The notes under the pieces are model-generated. The model was given only the letters and a program-made list of their open reading frames with translations. It searched no databases and had not been told where the DNA came from. The translations under genes and the position numbers were made by a program. Of a stretch of 64,000 nucleotides of DNA, positions 1-13,285 are shown one piece after another (positions within the stretch are counted from its first letter, which is position 1; every line of letters starts with the position of its first letter). The stretch covers positions 120,265 through 184,264 of the forward strand of contig VSDK01015536.1 in NCBI GenBank assembly GCA_009767595.1, read 5' to 3'. The DNA comes from Symbiodinium kawagutii. Its lineage: Eukaryota > Sar > Dinophyceae > Suessiales > Symbiodiniaceae.

Positions 1-11
1 CATCAATCATC

Positions 12-49
<38 letters not shown>

Positions 50-64
50 GCAGCATCAATCATC

Positions 65-105
<41 letters not shown>

Positions 106-106
106 A
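1..106. repeat. (CAT)n microsatellite
   Basis: An almost uninterrupted CAT array, broken by a few CAA and CAG triplets, starts at the window edge. The left boundary is outside the window. Confidence 0.95.
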
Positions 107-1371
107 TCCTGAGTCATGATCAAGTCAACCCAAAGTCTCAGATTTCACATCCGCATCAACCGGGTGGCTTCTAGATTCCCTTCTAAATGGATATAGAAGC
201 CACAAAAACACTAAGAATCTGGAAAATAATTTAACACTTTGAACAGAACGTAGAATCCACTAAGAGTTTAAGTTATCCTGATCCCAAAAAACAGTAAGAA
301 TCCAAGAAACTGCGGCTGTAATCCACCAAGCAAACTATCCACTTGCGCTGTGCCATCCTCCCACCCACACTTGCAGCGCCTGCCGAATCGGCATTGGAAA
401 ACAGAGTCCGATTCGAACCTTCTATAAGCTTAAACATCGCAGCGACGCATCTGTGGTGTCCCCAGCATTGATATTTCAACTATTCATGGGGAACTCGGCA
501 CCAAAACAAGAAGTCATTTGTGTTAATGATAAACCATGGTTGAAAGTTGAAAGCATGGTATGAAAAAAACATGATATCTATCTCAATCTGTAGTTTGCAG
601 GTCCCCATTCCAGAAATACATCAGATGTCTGTCTGTACATGTAAAGATATGATGGGCATTCCCAAAAACCGAGGTCAGGTTGGATAGTGGGTGGGCCAGC
701 AATGATGTCATGTGGAGGCTAATGCGTGTAAGCAAATGTTGCCTCTTGATGACGATGATCTTTGATCAAGGATCAAGGGACAACAAAAAATGATTTATTT
801 TGATCAACGCACAATCCCCAAATGAGCTGTTAATAAGCCCAAGTCACCTCTTTGGGGAGACTTCAAGAATATGATATGCTATATTGTGTCCATTCTACCT
901 GAGACTATGAACAAACAGATTGACACAAAGATATCTTTGGGATAGCTGACACTGCCAAGCCTTCAATGTGATGGTTAGCAACAATGATCATACAGGAGAA
1001 AGCAACCACGAGGGACATTACTTGAGACGATGAAGCAAAACATGGTGGGAACCTATAGGCATGAATCACACTTTCACGCCGTTCCTGCGAATCATACCTT
1101 TCCATAAGAAGAAATCACCCAGAAATGGTCGCATCATGGTCGCTGCCGCAGCTGCAGCCTTTTCGATACTGGGCCGCTGCTCCGCATTTCGCTGGTGGCA
1201 GCTGACTGGTGAGAAGCCAGTCATTTCTAGACATGTAGCACCCAGTGTATCCCAGTGTATCCCAGTGGCCATGTTGCGCAAGCTCAATTGGTTCTGGTCA
1301 TTTGGTCACATTCTCCCAAGCCTTCTTGATCTTACTTCATTGGAAATCCGGTCGTCATGAGTGCATGCATT

Positions 1372-1794
1372 CAGAAACAACACAGCAACCACAACCACTG
1401 CAACCAAAACAACACTTGCCACAACAAGACCAGACTTAAACTCAACAAACAATACAATCAAAACAGCGGCATCGACATTTGCAACGCCAACGCCGCCGCT
1501 GCCAATACCCATCACGACCACCAACAACGACGACCATAATATAATGCAACAACAACACACAACTGCCAGAAACGCAACAACAACAAAAACAACAACAGCA
1601 ACAACACCACCGAACCAGAAATGGCAATAAAAGAAAGTAGCGGCAGCGCACGTACACCTACACTAACACACAATATCACCAACAAAAGAATGGCAACACC
1701 AGCGAAACACGGCAGCAACACCACCAACAGCAAGAGCAACACGAGCACGAGCGTGCAGCAGCAGCCATAGCATTAACATTGACCCCAACAACAA

Positions 1795-1844
<50 letters not shown>

Positions 1845-1925
1845 GCAAAGCCAAAAGCAATAAAGACGAGGCAAAGAGCCTGAGCCACAGCAACAACACC
1901 CCAGCAGCAGCACAACAACACAAAC
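1372..1925. repeat. CAA-rich low-complexity tract
   Basis: About 550 bp composed mainly of CAA, CAG and AAC triplets on the plus strand, with a nearly pure CAA run at 1786-1850. Frames on both strands stay open only because of the triplet composition (poly-Thr/Asn/Gln one way, poly-Leu/Val/Cys the other). Confidence 0.9.
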
Positions 1926-4129
1926 TATCAACTCTAATACGACATTCAGCCCCTGGATGCGAAAAAAAAGTCAACCCAAGATGGAACAAATATGCACAAG
2001 CAGCATGCCAGTGAGGGATGGTGGGGCCAAAGCAAAATCTACCATTTTGTTGTGCTAGCCCATATTGCCATACTCTGAAGTGGTTCATAGGGACCAATCT
2101 CGAAACGTGCTATCCTATCTATCCTCATAATGAGACAAACCAAGGATAGGAGAGCCGAAATGAAAGTGCTTGCCACCAACTAATCCAGGAGATGTCTAGT
2201 GATATCTACCTGTGGTATGCTACTGCTAAATCAACCAAACAAGGTGCTTCGATGTGCTAAAGACCAAAGGGTATCTCCAGGTCGATCTTGTTGTTGGACC
2301 CCAGGTGATGACCTGTGAATCTTCCTGGTCGAACGAACGGCGTGTGATCTTCCTGTGTTCAGACACTGCCTTTGTTGAGGAGGCTCAGAAACTCACCAGC
2401 GAGGAGAAACGGCACATTTCATGCAGGGTGAAACGGCACACCAGGAGAATGACGTGTACGAGTTCCGTCTAAGAATCGTTGAGTCATCCAGTTGTGATGC
2501 ATTGATTCCTGGAACCTGTGATCTAGTCATACTTTGTGGAACGCCCACCTGGTTGAATGGAATATCTGCCATGACTGTCGATGAGTCCGAGGTGTTTAAT
2601 CCTTTTCAATAAGTCCGAGCCCCTGGACTCACAAATGCTTCTATTGCTGACAAGAAACGCCTGTCAGTGCTGAACACATCAAAGTTTGGAGCTTGAAAGA
2701 ACTCAGATGCCTTCTAAAGATTTTTGGGCCAAACCTTGCCTTGATGGTCACGTTTCAGTTGGAACACAGGGGTGCTGTTGCTCTTGGTTGCTGGTTAGGT
2801 CACCTGACTGTTAGGTATCCAAACTCCTGTGGCAAGTTGAATTCACAACAGCCTGGGTTCGTGCTACATTGGCACTTTCCAGGCTCGTCATAACTCAAAA
2901 AAGTTCCACACGATCACACAGCCATCCTGCCATGAGTCAACGGCTCTAGCGGGATGAGGATGCAATAGTCAGTGGGTATTTGCATGGCTACTTGCCACTC
3001 ACAGCATTTTATACAAGCATCCAGTGAATTGCAACATCTCATAACAAAGGACACACGCAGCTCGAAGGTTGTCACACATGCCACAGACTTGTCACCAATA
3101 GCTACCATGCAACAACAGTGCTCTGACGCAACATCAACTTTTCCCGATTGGTGGTTTAAGCATCCCTATGAAAAATATGCGCAAGTCAACCAACCAACCA
3201 TTTGCTAATGCACTTGGGAAATGAATAAGTCATGTGTAGTGTGTTTCTTGGGGCTTCTAGATCCCCAGTTCAATCTTCAATTGTTAACAATACATATGCA
3301 GTATATGCATGTATATATTTTTATATGCGTGTATGATCAATCCTTCTAATCCCAAAACTCCCTAAGAAGAAAGGCAAAATCAGCTGCAGAAACCCCAACC
3401 ACAAGTCGTGCCCGGTTAGTGATCACCAAACTCAGCAGGTCACATCCTGAAGGATCATGGATTCCACCAATCAACATCAAAATCCGAGTGAATCGCTTGT
3501 GCTAAATTTGGTGGCATTGGACTCGAGAACCGGGGGGGACGAAAGGTAAGTCAGTAAAGAGCGGGCGCGCATCAAAAAGTTATACAAAATGTAGTGTTTT
3601 AATACGGAAGCCTGGAAAGGACCTCCAATGAGGAAACCTGGACAGGACATTTAAGGAGGAAGCCGGGATGGGACCGACAATGAAGAAGCTTAGACAAGAT
3701 CTACAATCAGGAAGCATGGAGGAAACTTGTACCTGGACGGAACCGAAATTGATATTGCAGTTTTTGTTTCAGAACTTTGTTTGCGTCAAGGGTTTGTCTC
3801 TGCGACAGCTACACACCAAGTGAAAACATCACCGTTCTGCAGCCCCAAATATAATGCCTACAAGAAAAAAACTAAACTGTCATATCGTATTGCACGGTAT
3901 TGAAACACTAATTACAAATGCCCTGCAAATCAATATTCCAATAAGGTGTACGGGATCAAATCAGTCAGCATCAAATACGCTCTCAAAAACCATATACACT
4001 GAGTGATTCTAGCATGGTATGAGTACACATGCTTGGGATAAGATATATAACATAAGACAAATTATGCAAGTAATCTACAGTATAACGTAGTGACAATAGA
4101 CAAGGTGGAAAGGTGGATAAAACATAGAC

Positions 4130-4207
4130 AAATCTAAATACATCTATATACATATGTATATATAAATATATACAAATAGAGGTAACAAAAAAATAAATAT
4201 ATAGATG

Positions 4208-4262
<55 letters not shown>

Positions 4263-4470
4263 CAAAAGACATGTAGATAGAAAAGCAAACAACAAGACAT
4301 AGAGACAAACAGACAGATAGATAGACAGACAAACCCACAGACAGGCACGCAGGCAGACAAACAAATAGATATTGACAAATAGAGATAGATAGATCGGTAG
4401 ATAGACCGAGGGATGAATAAATGAAAAAAGGGATGAATAGATAAGTAAAAAGATGGATAACTGAAGATAA
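4130..4470. repeat. GATA tetranucleotide array with degenerate flanks
   Basis: A pure GATA run of about 16 units at 4198-4262 is followed by 200 bp of decayed GATA/GACA units. The minus-strand frames through it (Ile-Tyr-Leu-Ser repeats) are an artefact of the 4-bp unit. Confidence 0.95.
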
Positions 4471-5455
4471 CTGGATAGATAAGGCACATAGGATGGAAGG
4501 AGGGACCAGGGTGGGAATGATCCTCGGGAGGAGGGCACCCCCCCGGAAACTGACAACGAAGACTAAACAAACAAATTCAGTAAATGAAGCAATATCCTCG
4601 GCCAGTACCAAAGTACCACGAACTCAGGCAGCTGCAGCTACCTTTTGTGATATGATGCAGCAGTTTGAGGGAAACTAATAGGGCTTCAGCACCTGTGGTG
4701 GATTCCTATGCAACCAGAAGCCCGCTTCTTTGGGTCAGCCTGAATCCCCTGGGCAAAAAAACAAGGCAATGCTTGCAAGCGCAGTAACTAACATTGGCCG
4801 GGGATTTCCATTTCAAAGCCAATACCATAAACAATTGTATGTACATATTATAAATAAATAAATAAAAATATATATATATATATTAGCATATACGAAAACA
4901 TATACATATGTCAATACTATGTAATCATGTAATGATATGTTGTATCAAAAAAAATCAACGATCATCCATAAATCACCATGTGTCCGTCCAACCAGTGACG
5001 TGATCAGCAGTGAACTCCATGATCACGAGTGCAGTGAACTCATACTCCATGCATGAGTGCCTTTGCAACATATTGATTACTAGGTTTTCTGCACATTTCC
5101 GGATGATGATAATCTGAGAGAAAGTATGTAGCATCTCCCCTTGTAATACTCACATGTGTCCCCAAAAACTGACCTCTGGCATGTTTTGTTTGTTGCTACT
5201 GATCAGGCCAATCAACGACTCAAAACCTCTTGCAATCATTGCCGATGCAGTTGAAGCAAGCAAAACCGATCCAAACGACAAAGACAACAAATGGCAGGAA
5301 GCATTACATGCACAGTGCCAAGAAAACAAACGGACGTTCCCAAAGCAAACACTATCTGGCTAGAAATCCCAAACTTTCATCCAAAAAATACTCCGTATAT
5401 GCATATCTAGGCACCAAGATTTACCCCCTAGTTTTCGCGAACTCAGAAGCTTCCA

Positions 5456-5565
5456 TCAATTCCTGGCCGTCCACTGTGCAAGTTGGGTCAGCCCAAGCCG
5501 TTCTGCCTTCCCCGCACTGATGACTTGCTTCTGGTCTGGGCTCCAACGAACCTGTGTCACACCAC
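5456..5565 (-). CDS. Candidate C-terminal exon of the WD40 gene
   Basis: After a TACAG acceptor the minus strand reads GVTQVRWSPDQKQVIS, which has the form of a WD40 strand (V-x-x-W-S-P-D-x-K-x-V-x-S). The frame then runs to a TGA at 5456-5458. The exon could instead end at a GC donor just after QVIS. Its start phase needs one more exon between it and exon 25, so the link is inferred. Confidence 0.5.
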
Positions 5566-7498
5566 CTGTACCGGGGAGCGATGGGACCGATGGGACTCAC
5601 CCCAACCCTCCCATACCCTCCCCGTATGGCAGAAATGATGGGTACACGCTGGAGCCCCCACCAGTAGTTACAAGTTGGTGAAGATTCGTCATTTAACTAT
5701 TATATATTTTTATCTGCCGTAAGTGGAAGTTGTCCAATTCTTCGCAGTCTCATGCTGAATGCAACTTTCAAATAAAACCTATACTAGAGTATGTATGATA
5801 TAGCATGACATAACCCTCAAGAAACACTTGGGGACCAGGACGGAATATGAAAACACAAGGAATGCTATAGACTTGGAAACCTTGTCAAGTTCCCCAAGAA
5901 TCACTATACATTGTTATCAACATTATAGGGTGGAAACACACAATATGGCATTGGTGGCACGTACGATTCCCACTCCTACATTGAATGCCTTGCAAGTAGC
6001 AGGTAAGATTGGCAGCCATGGGCCATGAGAATGTAAACCTGTTGCCTCCATCCCCACGGGTCTCCACTTGTCCACGCTACCACAGCTCTTCACGCATAGA
6101 GAGTGCCTGTCCCTTGAGAAATCTGGGTGATCCTGTTCAGCTATGGTGGTGCCTTTTTCATGGGAATAGTTTCTGCAGGTTCTCTTTTCAGAATGATCGC
6201 GAAAAGGGTCATTGGTCAGTGCTTGCTCATGGGTACCCGCCAATTGGATGTTCAATCTACCCGGTCCATTTCCTTCCAAGGGCACATTCTTGAAACCATA
6301 TGTCAGATCTCCCTGGCACCCCCGGTTTGGTTAGATTCTCTACTAAACACTAAACTTATTAAACCAACGGTTTCTAGGGGGTCTGACTTCATTACAGGGG
6401 AAAAGTGGTGGGAACCGACCACTTTCCATAGCAGAAATCTGGAACCAACGTGTTCCATCATCTTAGCCTGCCTGAATGTCCTTCGCACTCTTGGATGCAC
6501 TGACACGAGACGAGATCGTAGATATACATCCTAGCCAGCAAGGAGAACATCACACATTATCATAACATCAATTCTTCCGGTCTCAGGATGCCACAACTAA
6601 TTTTACTGGACTGTTTGGCAGTTGGAAGCCATCAACATCAGGATGGTTGAAAAAAACATAAAATTGACTGAAAACACCAAGCATCTTCCACCTAAACCAG
6701 CCACCATGATGGTCATCACTTGAAATCCCTGCGACATCTTGCGACCTACATTTCACCACCACCACCACCAACAACAACAACGACAACAACGACAACAACG
6801 ACAAAAACAAGGACAACGACAACGGCGACGACGACGACAAGAACGACGACAACGACAACGACAATGACAACGGCAATGAACGACGACTACGACAACGACA
6901 ATGACAACGACAATGACCATGACTACGACTACGACGACAACAACAAACAACAAACAACAAACAACAAACCACAAACAACAAACAACACACCACAAACCAC
7001 AAACCACATACAACCAACAGCAAACAACACACAACACACAACACACACAACAAACAACAAACAACAAACAGCAAACAACACACAACAAAAAACATTCATT
7101 CATCAAACACAACAAGCACAACAAACAAAACAAACACAACAAGAATAACAACGACGCCAACAACACCAACAACAGCAACAACACCAACACCACCATCACC
7201 ATCACCACCACCAACAACAACAATAACAAGAACAACAACAAGCACAACAAGAACAACCACAACCACAACGACAACGACACCGGCAACGACAACGGCAACG
7301 ACAACGGCAACGACAACAACCAACAACAAACAAAAAACAACAAACAACAAACAACAAATAACAAACAACAAACAACAAACACCAAAACACAACAACAACA
7401 ACACCAACAACAGTAACAACAACAATAACAACAAGAACAAGAACAAGAACAAAAACAACAATAACAACCACAACCACAAAAACAACGAGAACGACAGC

Positions 7499-7548
<50 letters not shown>

Positions 7549-7584
7549 CGAGAAGACTCTGGAATTGTAGCAACTAAAATCCCT
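5566..7584. other. Inferred intron sequence
   Basis: Two kilobases with no gene I can support. The right part is the CAA/CGA low-complexity tract. The open frames at 5923-6534 on both strands overlap each other and show no recognisable domain. Confidence 0.4.
6757..7553. repeat. CAA/CGA/ACA compound low-complexity tract
   Basis: Roughly 800 bp built from CAA, CGA, CCA and ACAACAA units. It includes stretches of a 7-8 bp AACAAAC-type period at 6945-7090 and 7320-7380, and a pure (CAA)n run at 7498-7548. It keeps frames open on both strands (171 residues on plus, 281 on minus) that are Thr/Asn/Gln-rich or Cys/Leu/Val-rich. I regard these as composition artefacts. Confidence 0.93.
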
Positions 7585-7637
7585 TGCATGGGTGACATTA
7601 ATCAAACCCCGCGGCAGGTTGAGCAACACGTCACCCA
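7585..7637 (-). CDS. Candidate exon of the WD40 gene (between exon 25 and the 5.5-kb exon)
   Basis: The minus strand reads GDVLLNLPRGLINVTHA after a TTAG acceptor. This fits the second half of a WD40 blade following SPNGRYIAAGSDDA of exon 25 and preceding GVTQVRW at 5.5 kb. Exact splice sites and phase do not close cleanly, so this is a weak candidate. Confidence 0.3.
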
Positions 7638-8442
7638 CTAACATTGAAATTGACGGGTCAGGGTGAAGAGGGACCGTCTGTTGAATTTTTAATTTGCCCA
7701 TTTGTTGTATCAACCACAATCCATGTGCCCTGATAGAATTAGTGTATCCCCAGCAATGCTTCGTAGCATGCCCTACAATTACAACACCACTGTTAGCCAT
7801 CATCAAGCAGTATTAGTCATAATGTTGTGTTGTTCAATTCTGCAAAGTAGTAATCATCATGGTGAGTTGTTTTTATCAGCGATTTGAAACTGTAAAGGTG
7901 GCTGTTAACCTGGCATTGCCAAACATCATGTTCAATAGTTAAGAACCATGGGCTAAATTTCAAGGCTGGCCATCATTTAAGTCCACCACTTTTCAGCATC
8001 AATATTGACCTTCGAAGCCATTGTCACGCAATATATTTGGTGGGTAGCCCCTAACATATACAAATGCCAACAAATCATTTTCATCTTAATCAGCTAGATA
8101 GCACTATTAACCATCGAACCATAACAACTGTGAACTGCTGACACACATTGGTATGGAAACTCACGACATTGTCGAGCAATGTAAGTGATGATCAGCCAAC
8201 ATAATTCATCATCATGCTTCATGGCTATGAGGCTATGAGTGACCACTTGCAACGCCAATTCTCAACCTCAACCGTCATGCTACTAACAATTACAACATAT
8301 ATATACAACATACTTAATCATATTTGTTATTTATGTATATGTATTTACGATCCTTATTGACACTTATTCACCATTGTCAAGCCATACAAGCGGTGAATAG
8401 CGCCCATGCAGTAAACAAGGTAACACCGCCCGCAAAGACGCA

Positions 8443-8471
8443 AGCGATTTTGGCTCAATGGTTTGGCTCAG
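8443..8471 (+). other. Tandem relict spliced-leader-like sequence
   Basis: The first unit, AGCGATTTTGGCTCAATG, matches 15 of the last 17 bases of the conserved dinoflagellate spliced leader (AGCCATTTTGGCTCAAG). A second partial unit, GTTTGGCTCAG, follows at once. Back-to-back relict leaders are known in dinoflagellate retro-copied cDNAs. The sequence downstream (8472-8700) would then be an old processed copy, but I do not recognise the product. Confidence 0.5.
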
Positions 8472-8886
8472 TGGTTTCGGTTGTGTTTGAGAAATTCTGG
8501 CACAGCTCTTTCACAAGTCCTTGCCTGCCAACTGCACGCCCAGTCCCACACTGATTCAAATGGCTACAGCCAGGGTTGTAAAGACCAGTCCCACGCAACA
8601 GGGCCGGATAGCCGCAGGGCGGCTAATAAGACAACACATTCAAACAAAGAAATGAAGGGGAACATTGTCATTGAATATGAAAGGATTGAAAGCCACCACA
8701 AATGAGTGGCGACCCCAAGAACCGGTCAGCACAAACCACAGGCGTATAGGCGCATGTGTCAGGCCCCACCACAAAAAGAAAACGTCAGCATGTGTACGGT
8801 TTTCAAGGGTGCATGCTCATACATGTCACATGCGTGTTTATGCGTCCATACACATATGCTTGACACGTACGCATTTCAAGCTCACA

Positions 8887-9060
8887 TGTATGTATGTATG
8901 TATCTATCTATGTATCTATCTATCTGTTTATGTATCTATGTATCAATGGATCTAAGTAACTATGTATCTATGTATCTATGTATCCATGTATCCATGTATC
9001 TATGTATCTATGTATGCATGAATGAAAGAATGAATGAATGAATGAATGAATGAATGAATG
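8887..9060. repeat. TATC/TATG array passing into (AATG)n
   Basis: Tetranucleotide units TATG, TATC and CATG run to about 9015 and are followed by a clean AATG run at 9018-9060. Confidence 0.93.
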
Positions 9061-9249
9061 TTGCATGCATGTACACACTACATCAAGAAAACTAAGAAAC
9101 AGGAAAACCAGAACGAGCGCCACCCTAGATGCTTTCACGCTAACCCACACCCGTGCCGTGAACGAGATACTTTCATGGAAACACGTAGGCACTGTAGCAT
9201 GCATGACTCGGACAGTCTATGTCCCACGCAAAGACACGCTCGTTACATG

Positions 9250-9271
9250 GACACACACACACACACACACC
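9250..9271. repeat. (CA)n dinucleotide run
   Basis: About eleven uninterrupted CA units. Confidence 0.93.
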
Positions 9272-9994
9272 TCATCACACATCCAGGTCCATGTCCATAT
9301 GTCCTCTGTATCTCTGTCATATTTGTACGCACCCACAACATGCATCCACTACCCTCATGAACACGCTCCACAGCAAACAATATGCCCCCAACCCACCCCA
9401 CCCCACCCAACCCCGCGTTAAGCGTTCATGTTGGAAGTGCGCACGTTCAACTGAACGTTGACATCACTCCACCTCATACCCAAGTTAATCCCGCGATAAG
9501 CGTAGCATGCTGGACATGTGCACGTGCACATGAGCAATAACATGATCCCAGCAGCACAAACCCAACAGAACGCTGGCCCCGCGTCTTTCCGGACAGCGTT
9601 GGCATGAACCACCACTATCAACCGTCATCAACTTGATTTTTAATATCAACTAAATAACCATCACTGTGCGTTCCAACTCATAACTCATAACTATCGATAA
9701 GTAAGTTATTCACCATGATCAACCCTGTAATCAACCATAGTCGTTCTATGTATGGCTATGATCCAAACACTGGGCTGATTATAGGGTTGATCGAGGTGAA
9801 TAACACCATAATAACCTTTATCAACTATGATCACCATCAACTACATCAACTACTATATCATAACCATGTCATATGATCTAGTTTCACTACTATATCAACT
9901 ATATCAACTATGATCAACTATAATCAATTATATTCACTCTAATCAAATATAGATGATCACCCCGATCACTACCGTTCTCCCCACCGGCGCCGTC

Positions 9995-10041
9995 CTGGCA
10001 TCGTCCGAGCCCGCCGCGATATATCTGCCGTTGGGCGACAC
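9995..10041 (-). CDS. WD40 gene exon 25
   Basis: The acceptor CTGCGAG|G is followed by VSPNGRYIAAGSDDA, a textbook WD40 strand pair (S-P-N-G-R-Y-I-A-A-G-S-D-D). It joins exon 24 in phase 0. The donor side is uncertain: the end given here would use a GA donor, and GCGCCG or GTGGGG a few bases on are alternatives. The surrounding DNA is AT-rich, while this island is GC-rich. Confidence 0.72.
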
Positions 10042-11868
10042 CTCGCAGCAGCGCCTTAGTGAGCGATCACTGCCACCAGTTTCCGTAGCGAGCTGGGTCA
10101 CTAACCAAGCAACCAATGGTTAATAACAACATGGTTCTTAATATCATCCATTGGTTGGTTAGTTCACAGAATGGCATAATATTAACCATTGTTGTTAACA
10201 TTAACCTACCCGTCGGTTGATACAAGTAATGGCATTGCTTGCTTGGTTATTAAGAACCAATGAATCTTATTAAGTGGTTGTTAATATTACCATGGTTGTT
10301 TTTAATCAAGCAAATTATGCATTCATGATTAGTATAAGCAACCAATCGTTAACGTTGGATCAATTAACCATTGGGTGGTTAATTTAACAACATGACGGCC
10401 CAACAGCGACCATATTGACATGAAAAAATAAATATGGTTGATGATATCATAATATGATCGATCATACTAGTACTTAGTATCGTATCATAATCAATAACCA
10501 TAATTGACATTAATGATGACACAAATTGATTAGACATGTCTATGATACTCAAAATATCATACAAATTAATATTAGTACATCATGGTGACATCAAAGAGTA
10601 GAGTATAATAGATATCATGGTTAACACGGGTAACGGTGAATATTTATAGTAAGTGGAACATAATAGGTAACGGTGATGAACCATTGGTCAAGTCTAACCA
10701 CAACAGAACTATCAACAGTTTAATTAGCCAGTAGGTGATTCTATTATGTTAACCATTGGCTAATGGTTGATGACGATAAAATTATGGTTAGTAGCGGTTA
10801 GTATAATAGAGTAACCCATGGCGACTTCTGGCTGGTTAATAGGGTATAATAGGGTATCATAGGGTATAGTAACTCACAATAGTAGGGTAGAAAAGAATAT
10901 TGCTGCTGAATGGCTAATTGTTACCTAGCTGGGAATAAGTTGGGATTTTTGAGCCACTGCAAGCTGCATTTTTGTTGGACCCTCCTTTGAAGAGAGCTCT
11001 AAGGCGACTCGAGGACAATAACGATATATATTCTATATATATATATATATATATGTATATAATTGGGTATAACAACCAGCAATTATAGGGATATACCAAC
11101 TACATGATATGCGTAAACCATCAAAATGGTCAAATATCAGTGGTTAATCAAGATCTTAGAATGCTCCGTTCTAGGTGATGAAAAAAAACAATGGTCCAAT
11201 GGTGTTTGATAAGGATGTTTGCCTGTGGGTCGATACCCTGTACCCCTGTTGCACATTCCGTAAATCACCAAGCTACAGTAGTCTTTGTTGAGATATTCAT
11301 CTACCCCTTTTTCGGATGGTTGGTATTCACCCATTCCTATGTTTACAAATAACTGACTGTTGACCACAACTAACTATACTGTTTCATACTTGTTGCTTGA
11401 CAATGTCTCGTACTCATGATTCAGAAATCGATGAACGGACCATTGGGCGTTGTATGGGTTTGAAACCAACAATTACAAATAAATTCACTTTTGGAATGTA
11501 AACCGGAAGGGTGCAGGGTAACTGCTCCAAAGCCATTTCCTGAGACAAGCCCCATGGTCCGAATGTCAACTGTGTTTGGTTTGAAATTCAGTGTCCAATA
11601 AATGTCTGGAATTATCAGACAGGTTGCTCAGTATCGAGTTCCGTGATATTTTCGAGCATGACTATGAGCATGTATATCTACGTGTCCATATTCACATCTG
11701 TAATTACCCCCTGTCTACCTTTCTCACCATAATCCACTTCAAATAGTCCATCGACCATCCATGGACAACCCATGGATACCCAGTAGTTCATCCCGGTAGC
11801 AAATCACCACAGTCCGACCATGACATGGGTCGACGTCAGTCATCTCTGGGTGCCCCCAGCAGCCTTAC
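10042..11868. other. Intron 24 of the WD40 gene
   Basis: AT-rich, filled with ACCAATGGTTAATA-type words between 10090 and 10900 and a short TA run near 11032-11057. No gene or transposon copy that I can delimit. Confidence 0.5.
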
Positions 11869-11903
11869 CAGGGCATCAGGGCCGCCAGGCCCATCAATGC
11901 AAC
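11869..11903 (-). CDS. WD40 gene exon 24
   Basis: A very short exon (35 nt) between a CTTTCAG acceptor and a canonical GTAAGG donor, reading CIDGPGGPDAL. Phase is 2 nt in and 0 out, matching exons 23 and 25. It is Gly/Pro-rich and is probably the loop between two blades. Confidence 0.6.
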
Positions 11904-11960
11904 CTGAAAGTGGCAAGCTTTGCCACAACCAACAACATAAGCACAACGAGGACAATGAGA

Positions 11961-11990
11961 ATGATGATGATGATGATGATGATGACGACA

Positions 11991-12037
<47 letters not shown>

Positions 12038-12046
12038 CATCATCAT
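11961..12046. repeat. (GAT)n microsatellite
   Basis: GAT array with a few GAC units. Open in two frames as poly-Asp or poly-Met. Confidence 0.95.
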
Positions 12047-13187
12047 CAACCTGTATGTATATTTATATTCATGTATACATCCAAATAATGACTATCAGGA
12101 ATAGGGATGATTAATAATGATGGTAGGATTGTATACATGACATATATATATATTTACATATGTACACACTGACAACAATGTGTCATCAGCAATGATCAAT
12201 GACTGTTGATAGAATGTGCTGTTTGTGAATACCATAATGACCAATGATTGCTCCTATTGTACTTGGTGCACACTTTTGAGGGGTAATCAGCCAAGAGCAA
12301 AAACCTCCGTGAACAATACACAATGCGGTAACAATAAATGATGAGCAACAACAAACAAGTTGCTATCAATAATGGATGACAACAAATAATGGACACCTGC
12401 CTATGAATTATTGTCTATTGCCAGGTGCTACTTATTGGTTTTGATAGCCTTTGTTGGTCATCATAAACACACAAAAATACAGTCAGATTAACCAATAAAT
12501 AGAAAAAAACGCTTCCGGTTCATGCAATAACAATAATAGGATAGGTTGTGCACAGGAAACATAATAAGTTATCACAAACCCAATCATGGATTTACAATCT
12601 TATTATAACAATGATGGGAACTATACTAACAATATCCGATAGAATGGTAATTACAATAATGGTTGTTTGTTGTTATTGCATGAATAGAGAGTAAATATCC
12701 TATAGATAACAGCATAACTACTATAACCAATAGAGTAGAGTAGATAAGTTGTTTATACTATAACTGTTTACTACTGTAAAACAAACAATAGTTCACTACT
12801 ATAACCAATAGTTTACTACTATAACCAATAGAATCCTGAAAACCTGTTGGGAACATCCCTAAAATGACCAGCTTTTACCCCAGCCACTGGGATGTTCGCA
12901 TCCCAAAAAAAGATCCGCCAATACCAAGCGTCCGAGGAACAACTCGACAAGTGGATTGAAGTTGGTTTTCAAGCGGTTGGTTTAAGTTGATTTCAGGTGC
13001 TTGAAGTGAGCTGATATTGATTTAACTTGAATTGAGTCGATTGAAGCTCGTTTGAAGTATGAAAGTGTGGAGTGTTTGAGTTTACAAATTCAAGAAAATG
13101 ACCGCAAATACATGCAAATACCCTCGAACTCGGATGAAGAAACATCATGGGTTCAAAGCAAACGATTTCAAAGAACAAACGTATTGG

Positions 13188-13285
13188 GGGTTCTCAAAAT
13201 AGGGGTACCCCTGAATCGTCCAAGACTAATCATTTATAGTGATAAACCAGCCTTTTTGTAAGGTCCCCCGTTTTAAGAAAACACC
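13188..13285. mobile_element. R4 inverted-repeat element (MITE-like)
   Basis: The ends GGTTCTCAAAATAGGGGTAC and, at the far end, GGTCCCCCGTTTTAAGAAAAC are imperfect inverted repeats. The centre carries the CATTTATAGT-type word found in the 38.7-kb copy. It has no coding capacity and belongs to the R4 family seen eight times or more in this window. Confidence 0.65.

Larger units (their letters stand above)
107..5455. other. Non-coding stretch at the 3' side of the WD40 gene
   Basis: Apart from the repeats listed separately (CAA-rich tract, GATA array), I see no supported gene here on either strand. The open frames are short, and the longer ones lie inside microsatellites. It lies beyond the last candidate exon of the minus-strand WD40 gene, so it is either its 3' flank, its 3' UTR or a further intron. 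Confidence 0.5.
7638..9994. other. Inferred intron sequence
   Basis: No supported gene. It contains a pair of spliced-leader-like sequences (8443-8471), a TATC/AATG array (8887-9060) and a CA dinucleotide run. The rest is AT-rich and unremarkable. Confidence 0.4.

Noticed and set aside
4134-4611. Overlapping frames with Ile-Tyr-Leu-Ser repeats
   Set aside because: Product of the GATA array. The same pattern is seen at 29217 and 36009.
6753-7598. Long minus-strand frame of 281 residues, Cys/Leu/Val-rich
   Set aside because: It lies wholly in a CAA/CGA triplet tract. Its composition follows from the repeat, and frames on both strands and several phases stay open at once.
10945-11020. Short minus-strand peptide SSRLRALFKGGSNKNAACSG as a gene piece
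   Set aside because: It resembles a peptide word I associate with repeats in dinoflagellate gene models, but is too short and unsupported to annotate.
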